Below are positions 9,079-16,656 of a stretch of DNA of 64,000 nt, piece by piece. The stretch's first letter is position 1, and each line of letters starts with the position of its first letter. Position numbers and translations under genes: made by a program. This DNA is from Nonomuraea jiangxiensis (GTDB lineage Bacteria; Actinomycetota; Actinomycetes; Streptosporangiales; Streptosporangiaceae): positions 295,766 through 359,765 of the forward strand of contig NZ_FNDJ01000001.1 in the NCBI RefSeq assembly GCF_900099965.1. Direction: 5' to 3'. Under the pieces are notes generated by a model. The model did not search any database. It had not been told where the DNA came from and worked only from the letters and a program-made list of their open reading frames with translations.

Positions 9079-9118
9079 GCCCGCGTGCCGCCGGTGGCGT
9101 CACTGGTGCTGATCCTGG

Positions 9119-9739
9119 CTAACGGTCCGGCGGCGGCTCGGGGTGGGCGGCGGGCCGGCCGGGGTCGCCGGCGGTGAGGCGTTCCAGCAGGCACAGGGCC
9201 AGCTCGGAGGGGCTGTCCGGCTCGGCCTGGAAGACGATCAGCTGCTGGCCGGGAGCGCTGTCCAAGGTCAGGATCTGGCAGCGCAGCGTGAGCTCGCCCA
9301 CCAGCCGGTGGCGGAAACGCCTGGGCTCGCCGAACTCCCTGCTGAGGTCGTTGCGGGCCCACATCTTGCGGAAGCGGTCGCTCTTCAGCGACAACTCGCC
9401 GACCACCTCGATCAATTGGGCGTCGTCGCCGTCGGCCCCGGCGGCCTCCCGCAGCCCGGTCAGGAGGCTGCCGGCCACCAGGTCCCAGTCCAGGTAGAAG
9501 TCCTGTGCCCGCGGGTCCAGGAACACCGGCCGGACCACGTCGCCGCCGCCGGTGAGGCCGTCGAACAGGGCCATGCCGAGCGGGCTGCCCGCCAGCACGG
9601 TCGTGCACCGATCCAGGACCATGGCGGGCGTGTGCGACCAGCTTTCCATCAGGCGCAGCAGGTTCGGGTTGACCTGCTCGCGCCGGGATGACGCTCGGCA
9701 GGCGCGTACACGCTCGCCGAGGGGGTTTTCCCTGTCCAT
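9119..9739 (-). CDS. MmyB-like ligand-binding protein lacking its helix-turn-helix
   Basis: The 206-residue product matches the C-terminal MmyB-like ligand-binding domain of actinobacterial XRE regulators. Hallmarks are NPNLLRLMESW, PLGMALFD, FLDPRAQDFYLDWD, VGELSLKSDRFRKMW and LVGELTLRCQ. Intact relatives are about 280 residues, with an XRE helix-turn-helix between an opening like NPLGEFLRARR and the RRERVxPGLLRLL linker. Here MDRENPLGERVRACRA runs straight into RREQVNPNLL, so roughly 70-80 residues, the whole HTH, are gone in frame. It may be a decaying gene or a ligand-binding partner without DNA contact. It is convergent with the STAND ATPase gene, which also lacks a DNA-binding domain. 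Confidence 0.75.
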   Translation of the reverse strand: MDRENPLGERVRACRASSRREQVNPNLLRLMESWSHTPAMVLDRCTTVLAGSPLGMALFDGLTGGGDVVRPVFLDPRAQDFYLDWDLVAGSLLTGLREAAGADGDDAQLIEVVGELSLKSDRFRKMWARNDLSREFGEPRRFRHRLVGELTLRCQILTLDSAPGQQLIVFQAEPDSPSELALCLLERLTAGDPGRPAAHPEPPPDR

Positions 9740-9795
9740 GTTCTGAGACTAGGCCGGGGCCTGGAGGGCAGGGGGGCCGCGTTACTCCTACGATC

Positions 9796-9830
9796 ACCCG
9801 CCGCCGGACGGACCCGGCCCGGCGGCGGGT
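9796..9830 (-). terminator. strong hairpin after the pectinase fusion gene
   Basis: ACCCGCCGCCGG (9796-9807) and CCGGCGGCGGGT (9819-9830) pair perfectly over 12 bp with an 11-base loop. It lies 24 bases downstream of the minus-strand pectinase stop. There is no marked T run, as is usual for actinomycete hairpin terminators. Confidence 0.6.
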
Positions 9831-9853
9831 GGACCTCCGGTTCCGGCCGGAGC

Positions 9854-12136
9854 TCAGCGGAGACGACCGGCGCCCGCGCCCGCTGGAACGAGGGCGCGCA
9901 GGGCCTGAGGCGGGTGGATCTTGGTGTGCAGGGCCGGCGTCCAGCCGGCGTCGGAGCCGAGGGCCGCGCCGTTGGCGGCGTTGTACGCGGCCACCAGATC
10001 GGCGGGCCGGCGGTCCACCAGGTTGTCCCTGGCGGTGATCGCGGCGCCGTTGAGCACGGAGATCACCTTGGCCGCCGGGATGCCCTCGAAGGCGTTGCTC
10101 TCCGCGTACACGCGCGAGCCGAAGCCCACCCCGATGCTGTAGGAGTAGGCGTCACCGCCCGTGTAGTAGTTGTTGTAGAGGTGCACCTGGCCGAAGCGCA
10201 CCCGGGGAGTGCGCTGGCCGAGGCCCTGGAAATAGTTGTGGTGCAGGGTCACCTTGAGCTTGTCGCCCTCGCCGTACCTGCTCTCCGTGTCGGTGTTGCC
10301 GATGAGGCTGACCTTGTCGTGGTCGCTGAGGTGGTTCCAGGAGAGCGTCACGTAGTTCGAGGCGCGGACCACGTCCAGGAGGCCGTCGTGCACCTGGAAC
10401 GGGCGGCCGAAATAGCGCGGCTGGCCGGAGTCCGGGTTGTCGCCGTCGTTGAGGGTGTTGTGGTCCAGCCAGACGTGGGTGGAGCCGGAGATCTCGATGT
10501 TGTCGAAGGAGGCGTTCCAGTTGCCGTCCGCGCCGTCGGTCGGGTCCCACTGCGGGAAGCAGTCGGAGGTGTCGGTGATGGTGAGGTTGCGCACGATGAC
10601 GTTGTCGGCGTTGGTGACGCGCAGGCCGAAGCTCTTCAGCGCCGCGTTCCTCCCCAGGCCGATCAGGGTGACGTTGGAGCCGATCGTGACGGTGACGTGC
10701 TGGGCCATCCTCGCGTAGGAGGCCCGCCTGGCGTCCTCCAGCGGGCCTGAAGGGACGCTGGTCCGGCCCCAGACGGCGGGGTCGTACGCGGCCAGGTAGG
10801 CGGGCAGGCTGTAACCGTCCACGGCGTAGTCGTCGCAGGTCAGCGTGGCTCCGGAGGCGTCCGTGTCGGCGTCGATGGCGCCCTTGACGTAGATGATCCT
10901 GGGGGTGTTGTCGGCCGGGTTCCCGAGCGCCGCGACGAGCTGGGCCTTGGTGGAGACGACGTGGACGTTCTCCGGGCGGGCGGCCGAGCCGCCGGTCGTG
11001 CCGGTGGTGGCCGCGGCCCAGCCGTCGTCGCGGGGCAGGACCTCGCGGCCGAGCCTGCTCGGGGCGGGCTCGTCCGGGGCCGGGTGGTGCCGGCGGACCG
11101 GGTTCCAGCCGTCGGAGCCCGCCAGATACCGCTGCGGGGTGAAGGCGGCGGCCGTGCCGGGGTCCAGCTGCGGCCGGTCGGCGTTGACGCCGGCGCCGGG
11201 GCCGTGGTTGCGGTATTCGGACAGGCGGGCCTCCCGCCAGTTCAGGCCCGACATGTCGGTCCAGGGGGCGTCCTTGAACTGCTGCCCCAGCCAGGACTCG
11301 CGGATGAGCACCTGGCCGCGCGCCGTGGTCGAGCCGCCGGCGGGCCAGGGACGGCCCAGATGGTACGTGCGGGCGGGGGCGTCGCTGGTGAGCAGGCTGC
11401 GGTGGATCAGGAAGCCGTACGGGTTGGCCACTTCGGTGCTGGCCGCGGTGACGTAGCCGTTGTTGTCCGGGCTGCCGCGGGTCAGCGCCTTGATCACGCA
11501 GTCGTCGAAGACGGCGGTGGCGCGGCCGAAGATGAAGTCGACGTCCCCCTCCACGTAGCAGTCGTGGAAGTACTGCCGGGCGACGGTGGTGGCGGAGTCG
11601 GTGTTGGCGTAGAGGGTGTCCTGGTTGCCGAGGAACCTGACGTTGTCGTACACCTGCCGGTCGCCCGTCGTGCGCACCGCCACGGCCTGGCTGGCGCCGT
11701 TCGCCGCCTCGTCGTAGGAGTTCTGGAAGGTGAGGTTGCGGGCGGTGAAGTCGGGGGCGCTGATCACGTACGAGGCGCTGCCGGAGGTGCCGTACGGTCC
11801 CGAGCCGTCCGGCCTGGGAGTGGCCGCCGCGGCGTCGAACGTGAGCACCACGTCACGCGGGTCCCCGGTGTCGCCGACCAGCGAGATGTGGGGTTTGTCG
11901 GCGGGGATGACCACCTGCTGCTTGTAGGTGCCCTTGCGGACCAGGATCGTGACCGGGCGCCGGTTGCCGGCGGGGACGGCGTTCACGGCGTCCTGGACGG
12001 TGCTGTAGTGGCCCGAGCCGTCCGGCGCGACCACGATGGTGGAGCGGGTCCCCATCGGTCCACCGGCGGCCGTCGCGGGTGCCGCCGACATGATCAGGGT
12101 GAGGGCGATCAACGGGGGGAGTAACGGAAGTCGCAT
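9854..12136 (-). CDS. secreted bifunctional pectin methylesterase (CE8) - pectate lyase (PL1)
   Basis: The 760-residue exported fusion has a signal peptide ending ATAA (about residue 24). The N-terminal CE8 pectinesterase domain (about 30-340) keeps its active-site signatures: Q150 before AVAV, NQDTLY (D173), DVDFIFG (D200) and LGRPW (R262). A Pro-rich linker (345-385) leads to a PL1 pectate lyase domain (387-760) with WLDHNT, the Asp-rich DGDNPDSG segment and RTPRVR. De-esterification by the first domain would create the polygalacturonate substrate that the second cleaves by beta-elimination. ATG 12136 is chosen because GAGG precedes it and the signal peptide begins there; the frame stays open further upstream without homology. 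It is divergent from the xylanase gene and shares a palindrome-rich control region. Confidence 0.9.
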   Translation of the reverse strand: MRLPLLPPLIALTLIMSAAPATAAGGPMGTRSTIVVAPDGSGHYSTVQDAVNAVPAGNRRPVTILVRKGTYKQQVVIPADKPHISLVGDTGDPRDVVLTFDAAAATPRPDGSGPYGTSGSASYVISAPDFTARNLTFQNSYDEAANGASQAVAVRTTGDRQVYDNVRFLGNQDTLYANTDSATTVARQYFHDCYVEGDVDFIFGRATAVFDDCVIKALTRGSPDNNGYVTAASTEVANPYGFLIHRSLLTSDAPARTYHLGRPWPAGGSTTARGQVLIRESWLGQQFKDAPWTDMSGLNWREARLSEYRNHGPGAGVNADRPQLDPGTAAAFTPQRYLAGSDGWNPVRRHHPAPDEPAPSRLGREVLPRDDGWAAATTGTTGGSAARPENVHVVSTKAQLVAALGNPADNTPRIIYVKGAIDADTDASGATLTCDDYAVDGYSLPAYLAAYDPAVWGRTSVPSGPLEDARRASYARMAQHVTVTIGSNVTLIGLGRNAALKSFGLRVTNADNVIVRNLTITDTSDCFPQWDPTDGADGNWNASFDNIEISGSTHVWLDHNTLNDGDNPDSGQPRYFGRPFQVHDGLLDVVRASNYVTLSWNHLSDHDKVSLIGNTDTESRYGEGDKLKVTLHHNYFQGLGQRTPRVRFGQVHLYNNYYTGGDAYSYSIGVGFGSRVYAESNAFEGIPAAKVISVLNGAAITARDNLVDRRPADLVAAYNAANGAALGSDAGWTPALHTKIHPPQALRALVPAGAGAGRLR

Positions 12137-12156
12137 GCGCAACCTCGCAGGGTGCG

Positions 12157-12247
12157 GCAATCGGTTGCAAGAACGTTCACCCAATGGGCTGCACTTCGTC
12201 AATGGAGTGCAGTGAAACTGCACGCTTTCTGCAACAAGCGATTGCAG
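12157..12247. promoter_or_regulatory. cluster of operator-like palindromes between pectinase and xylanase genes
   Basis: Several inverted repeats crowd this stretch: GCAA-TCGG-TTGC (12157-12168, LacI/cre-like), CTGCACT...AGTGCAG (12189-12195 and 12206-12212), GTGCAGT-GAA-ACTGCAC (12207-12223, perfect) and CTGCAA...TTGCAG (12229-12234 and 12242-12247). The repeated TGCAGT half-site suggests more than one dimer of the same regulator. ATTGCAGTG (12241-12249) also occurs at 2433 before the GH43 promoter, suggesting co-regulation. Confidence 0.55.
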
Positions 12248-12271
12248 TGCTATATCAGCGCCCGGCGTGTC

Positions 12272-12301
12272 TTGACCGCGGCGACGTGCCACATCTACAG
12301 T
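12272..12301 (+). promoter_or_regulatory. promoter of the xylanase gene
   Basis: TTGACC (12272-12277) and TACAGT (12296-12301) are separated by 18 bases. The predicted transcription start (about 12308) falls inside the palindrome at 12301-12323, so a bound repressor there would block initiation. Confidence 0.5.
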
Positions 12302-12323
12302 CCGCCTGATAATTATCGGCGGA
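12301..12323. promoter_or_regulatory. palindromic operator overlapping the xylanase transcription start
   Basis: TCCGCC (12301-12306) and GGCGGA (12318-12323) flank GATAATTATC (12308-12317), itself a perfect 10-bp palindrome; one extra T at 12307 breaks symmetry. The AT-rich core is conspicuous in this GC-rich sequence. The position across the predicted start site fits a repressor site; its owner is unknown. Confidence 0.55.
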
Positions 12324-12357
12324 TTCTTGAAACTTTCATCCACGCGTAGGAGCAGCC

Positions 12358-15252
12358 GTGCGCATCCTTCGAGCCTTGCTGGTGACCGCCCTGTTATGCG
12401 TCGTCCCGGCGCTTCCCGTCCACGCGGCGGACCTCACGTACGACTTCGAGAGCGGCACCGCCCAGGGCTGGGGGCCGCGCGGCGACGGCGTCTCCGTGAC
12501 GGTGAGCGCGGCGGCGGCCCGTACCGGCGCAGGCGGCCTGCTCACCACCGGCCGCACCGCCACCTGGCACGGCGCGTCGATCCCCGCGCCCTTCGCGCGC
12601 GGCATCGGTTACCAGGTCACCGCCTACGCCCGCCTGGTGAGCGGCCAGTCGGCCGGCACGATCGCGCTGACCGTGCAGCGGACCCCGACCGGCGGCGCCA
12701 CCACGTACGAGCGGGTCGCCGCGGCCACCGTGACCGACGGCGAGTGGGTGCGGCTGTCGGGCTCCTACCTGTTCACCGCCGAATCCTCCGACCTGCAGCT
12801 CTACGCGGAGAGCTCCGACGCCACCACCGAGTTCTTCCTGGACGACATCGTCATCAGCCCGCTCGGCGACCCCACCCGCGAGCCGGTCGTGACCGGCTTC
12901 GAGGACGGCACCGCGCAGGACTGGGCGCCCCGGGCCGCCGCCCTGCTGCAACCGAGCCCGGCCGCCGCCCGCACGGGCAGTGGCGGCCTCGCCGTGACAG
13001 GCAGGTCGGCCTCCTGGGACGGCCCCGCGCTCAACGTGTTCGGCCGGATGGGCAAGGGCGACAAGTACAGCCTGTCGGCGTGGGTGCGCCTCGGCCCCGG
13101 CGCCGACGCGGGCCGGCTGGGCCTGTCGATCGAGCGCAGGACCGGCGGCACCCCGAGCTACGAGCGCGTCGTCGCGCCGCGGGACGTGCCGGCCGGGGAG
13201 TGGGTGCGCCTCTCGGGGACGTACACGCTCGCGTACGACGTCGAGTTCCTCAGCGTGTACGTCGAGTCCGACAGCGGCACGTTCCCCTTCGACCTGGACG
13301 ACTTCGAGCTGCGCCACCTCCCGGCCAAGCCCATCCAGACCGACATTCCCGCGCTCAAGGACGCGGTGCCGTTCACCATGGGCACGGCCTCCAGCCGGGC
13401 CGAGACGCTCGGCGTGCACGGCGAGCTGCTCGTCAAGCACTTCGGGAGCCTCACCCCCGGCAACGCGCTCAAGTGGGACGCCACCCAGCCCAGCGAGGGA
13501 GTGTTCACCTTCGCCGACGGCGACCACCTGGTGGACTTCGCCGCCGGGCACGGGCTGGCCGTGCGCGGCCACACGCTCGCCTGGCACAGCCAGACCCCCG
13601 ACTGGGTCTTCGCCGGCGCGGACAAGGAGACCCTGCTCAAGCGGCTGGAGACGCACGTTCGCACGCTCGTCACCCGCTACAAGGGCAAGATCGCGGCCTG
13701 GGACGTGGTCAACGAGGTGGTGGACGAGAACCAGCCCGACGGGCTGCGCCGCTCCCCGTGGTACGAGATCGCCGGCCTGGACTTCATCCGTACGGCCTTC
13801 CGCGTCGCCCGCGAGGCCGACCCGGACGCCAAGCTGTTCATCAACGACTACAACACCGAGTTCCCGCGCAAGCGCGAAGCCCTCTACGCCCTGGTCAAGC
13901 GGCTGAAGGCGGAAGGCGTGCCGATCGACGGCGTCGGCCACCAGCTCCACCTCAACATCGAGCACCCGTCCGCCGCCGGCGTCGAGGCCACCATCGAGCG
14001 CTTCGCCACCCTGGGCGTGGACCAGCAGGTCACCGAGCTGGACGTGAGCGTCTACACCGACTTCGTCTCCTCCTACGACACGATCTCGCCCGAGCTGCTG
14101 CTCCAGCAGGGCCACCGGTACAAGGAGCTGTTCGACGTCTTCCGGCGGCAGGCCGCGCACCTCAGCTCGGTCACGGTGTGGGGCGCCTCCGACGACGTGA
14201 GCTGGCTGCGCACCTGGCCGATCCCGCGGCTCAACGCGCCGCTGCCGTTCGACGACGAGCTGCAGGCCAAGCCCGCCTACTGGGGGATCGTGGACCCGTC
14301 CCGGCTGGCGCCTCTCGTGCGCAGGCTGGAGGCGCCGGCCGGCACGCCCAAGGTGGACGGCAGGCGGGACCTGGAGTGGGACCTGCTGCCCGACGCGCCG
14401 ATCGCCCGGGTCGGCGACGTGTCCGCGGGCTTCCAGGCCCGCTCGTCCGGCAAGGGCCTGTACCTGCTCGCCGAGGTCACCGACCCGACCGCCGACAAGA
14501 GCGACCGGGTGACGTTCACCGTGGACGGCACCTCCTACACCGGCGGCAAGAGCAGCCGCACCCCGGCCGGATACAGGGTCGAGGCGCTGGTCAAGAAGGG
14601 CACGAACGTGACCGTTACGGTCCGCGACCGGGGCACCGAGATCTCCTGGGCGGGCAAGGTGACCCCCGTGCCGGCGGTGAAGCTCACCTCCGCCCCGCGC
14701 CGTGCCCCGGTGCTGGACGGGATCGTGGACCGGGCGTGGTCGGCCGCGCCGGAGATCCGCACCGGCACCTGGATCCAGGGCACGTCCGGCGCGACCGCCA
14801 AGGTCCGCACACTCTGGCACGGCTCCACCCTGTACGTCCTGGCCCAGGTCAGCGATCCCACCCTGAGCGAGGAGTCGCCGAACCCGTGGGAGCAGGACTC
14901 CGTCGAGATCTTCGTGGACCCGGGCAACGGCAAGACCAAGGGGTACGAGGACGACGACGGGCAGTACCGGGTCAGCTTCTCCGGGCGGCTCACGGTCGGC
15001 GGGACCTTCGACGCCGCCGGGGTCAGGGACAACCTCGAGGCCGTGGCCAGGGTGGTGCCCGGCGGGTACGTGGTCGAGGCGGCCGTCGCGGTGCCCACCG
15101 TCAGGCTGGCGCCGGGGGTGCTGGCGGGGTTCGACGTGCAGGTCAACGACGCGACGGGCGGGGCTCGTACCGGTGCGGTGACGTGGCACGACGGCACGGG
15201 CCGCGCCTACCTGGACACCAGCCACTGGGGGGTGCTGCGACTGGCCGGGTGA
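12358..15252 (+). CDS. secreted modular GH10 endo-1,4-beta-xylanase
   Basis: The 964-residue xylanase has a signal peptide (to about residue 23, VHA), then two CBM22/CBM4_9-like beta-sandwiches (about 25-175 and 178-320), each opening with an FE(S/D)GTAQxW motif. The GH10 barrel (about 325-645) follows, with WDVVNE (acid/base E453) and TELDVS (nucleophile E560); the HTLAWHSQTP and INDYNTE motifs are intact. The C-terminus carries two CBM9-like modules (about 655-770 and 775-964), the second with the DGIVDRAWSAAPEI opening. This order (CBM22-CBM22-GH10-CBM9-CBM9) is known from large bacterial xylanases. GTG 12358 follows TAGGAG with a 5-base gap. It is monocistronic, and control is probably through the palindromes upstream. 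Confidence 0.93.
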   Translation: MRILRALLVTALLCVVPALPVHAADLTYDFESGTAQGWGPRGDGVSVTVSAAAARTGAGGLLTTGRTATWHGASIPAPFARGIGYQVTAYARLVSGQSAGTIALTVQRTPTGGATTYERVAAATVTDGEWVRLSGSYLFTAESSDLQLYAESSDATTEFFLDDIVISPLGDPTREPVVTGFEDGTAQDWAPRAAALLQPSPAAARTGSGGLAVTGRSASWDGPALNVFGRMGKGDKYSLSAWVRLGPGADAGRLGLSIERRTGGTPSYERVVAPRDVPAGEWVRLSGTYTLAYDVEFLSVYVESDSGTFPFDLDDFELRHLPAKPIQTDIPALKDAVPFTMGTASSRAETLGVHGELLVKHFGSLTPGNALKWDATQPSEGVFTFADGDHLVDFAAGHGLAVRGHTLAWHSQTPDWVFAGADKETLLKRLETHVRTLVTRYKGKIAAWDVVNEVVDENQPDGLRRSPWYEIAGLDFIRTAFRVAREADPDAKLFINDYNTEFPRKREALYALVKRLKAEGVPIDGVGHQLHLNIEHPSAAGVEATIERFATLGVDQQVTELDVSVYTDFVSSYDTISPELLLQQGHRYKELFDVFRRQAAHLSSVTVWGASDDVSWLRTWPIPRLNAPLPFDDELQAKPAYWGIVDPSRLAPLVRRLEAPAGTPKVDGRRDLEWDLLPDAPIARVGDVSAGFQARSSGKGLYLLAEVTDPTADKSDRVTFTVDGTSYTGGKSSRTPAGYRVEALVKKGTNVTVTVRDRGTEISWAGKVTPVPAVKLTSAPRRAPVLDGIVDRAWSAAPEIRTGTWIQGTSGATAKVRTLWHGSTLYVLAQVSDPTLSEESPNPWEQDSVEIFVDPGNGKTKGYEDDDGQYRVSFSGRLTVGGTFDAAGVRDNLEAVARVVPGGYVVEAAVAVPTVRLAPGVLAGFDVQVNDATGGARTGAVTWHDGTGRAYLDTSHWGVLRLAG

Positions 15253-15298
15253 TGATCTGCCCTCTGTCGCGGTTCCGTATCCACGCGTATAGTTCGTA

Positions 15299-15310
15299 AA
15301 GTACGTACTT
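15299..15310. promoter_or_regulatory. perfect palindrome before the MarR gene
   Basis: AAGTACGTACTT is a perfect 12-bp palindrome; the flanks CGTA (15295-15298) and GACG (15311-15314) extend it with one mismatch. It lies just before the MarR/GbsR-type gene and is the natural candidate for its autoregulatory site. Confidence 0.55.
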
Positions 15311-15335
15311 GACGATGTGGGCGGAGTTGCCGAAG

Positions 15336-15818
15336 ATGGAACCACGGGAGGCGGAGTTCGTTGACCGGATGGGGCTGGTCATGGAGCGGTTCGGCGGGAC
15401 GCGGACGATGGGCAGGCTCTACGCCTGGCTCATGATCTGTGACCCGCCGCACCAGTCGCTCACCGACCTGGCCGCGACGCTGAGCGTGAGCAAGACCGCG
15501 ATCAGCACCGTGGCCAGGCAGATGGAGACGGCCGGGATGCTCGAACGGGTCCCCACGCCGGGCCGCGAGCACCACTACCGGACCGTGCACGGCGGATGGG
15601 CGCAGATCATGCGCGTCCAGTTCGCCCACCTGCGGGCGGGGCTGGAGGCGCTGGACTTCGGGCTGGAGATCGTCGGTGACGACCGGCCCGAGGCGCGGGC
15701 GCGGCTGCGGGAGTCCCGGGAGTTCTTCGCCTTCACCGAGCACGACGCGGAGCTGATGCTCCACCGCTGGGAGGAATACCGCGAAAAAGCGGAGGCCGAG
15801 GAGGGGCAGGCCGGATGA
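15336..15818 (+). CDS. MarR/GbsR-family transcriptional regulator
   Basis: The 160-residue winged-helix protein opens EPREAEFVDRMGLVMERFGG, typical of GbsR-like members. The recognition helix region SLTDLAATLSVSKTAISTVARQ (about 37-60) and the wing GREHHYRTV are clear. ATG 15336 is preferred, with GGGCGGAG about 9 bases upstream; ATG 15315 and TTG 15309 are in frame but overlap the palindrome. The stop overlaps the methyltransferase start (ATGA), so it heads a regulator-methyltransferase-P450 operon. In such arrangements the MarR protein usually represses its own operon and responds to a small aromatic molecule; the ligand is unknown. Confidence 0.85.
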   Translation: MEPREAEFVDRMGLVMERFGGTRTMGRLYAWLMICDPPHQSLTDLAATLSVSKTAISTVARQMETAGMLERVPTPGREHHYRTVHGGWAQIMRVQFAHLRAGLEALDFGLEIVGDDRPEARARLRESREFFAFTEHDAELMLHRWEEYREKAEAEEGQAG

Positions 15819-16621
15819 ACACGCAGAAGGTCGACTTCAGAAGCATCCCCGACGAGGGGGTGACCTGGACGCTCCTGGGCACGCTCTACCTGCGCGCGTG
15901 GGAGAGCCGCCTGCCGGCGCCGATTCTCGGCGACCGCTACGCCGCCGAGGTCATGGAGCGGATCGACTACGACTTCGACAAGCTCGGGCGGCGGCTCCGG
16001 CCGAGCGGCAACCAGTTCCTGGTGGGGCTGCGGGGCCGGCAGTTCGACGACTGGAGCGCCGCCTTCCTGGCCCGGCATCCGGACGCCGTCGTGCTGCACC
16101 TGGGCTGCGGCATGGACAGCCGGATGCTCCGGCTCGACCCGGAGCACCGGCTGCACTGGTTCGACGTGGACGTTCCCCAGGTCATCGAGCTGCGGCGGCA
16201 GCTCTATCAGGAGCAGGGCAACTACCGGATGATCGGTGCCTCGGTGACGGACGACGGCTGGCTGGACGCCGTTCCCGGCGACCGCCCGGTCCTGGTCGTC
16301 GCCGAGGGGCTGCTGCCCTACCTGAGCGAGCCCGAGGTGCGCGGCCTGCTGCGGCGGCTGACCGAGCATTTCCGCACCGGCGAGTTGATCTTCGACGCGA
16401 TGGCCCCCTGGATCGTCCGGATGGTCAAGGTCGCTCGGTGGGGCCCGCACGACGGCGCGGAGGTCGAACGCTGGAACCTCCGCCTCACCTGCGCCGAGGA
16501 AGTGTCCTTCGGCGAGCACTACCGCAGGATCCCGGTCCGGCGCTACCGCGCCCTCTACCGGCTCATGTACGCCATACCCCTGATGCGGAACATGGCCAGG
16601 ATTTTCCGGTTCACGTTCTGA
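15815..16621 (+). CDS. SAM-dependent methyltransferase, leucine carboxyl methyltransferase/PKS O-methyltransferase type
   Basis: The 268-residue class I methyltransferase is of the COG3315 type, associated with polyketide O-methylation. The SAM loop VVLHLGCGMDSR spans residues 92-103, followed by HWFDVDVPQVIELR and VVAEGLLPYL, which are family hallmarks. It overlaps the MarR gene by 4 bases and precedes the P450 by 35 bases, so the two enzymes probably act on one substrate in sequence (hydroxylation and O-methylation in some order). No polyketide synthase is nearby, so this could be a tailoring or detoxification pair. Confidence 0.85.
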   Translation: MNTQKVDFRSIPDEGVTWTLLGTLYLRAWESRLPAPILGDRYAAEVMERIDYDFDKLGRRLRPSGNQFLVGLRGRQFDDWSAAFLARHPDAVVLHLGCGMDSRMLRLDPEHRLHWFDVDVPQVIELRRQLYQEQGNYRMIGASVTDDGWLDAVPGDRPVLVVAEGLLPYLSEPEVRGLLRRLTEHFRTGELIFDAMAPWIVRMVKVARWGPHDGAEVERWNLRLTCAEEVSFGEHYRRIPVRRYRALYRLMYAIPLMRNMARIFRFTF

Positions 16622-16656
16622 CTTCCGCGACCACACCTACGACCTAGGGAGAGACG

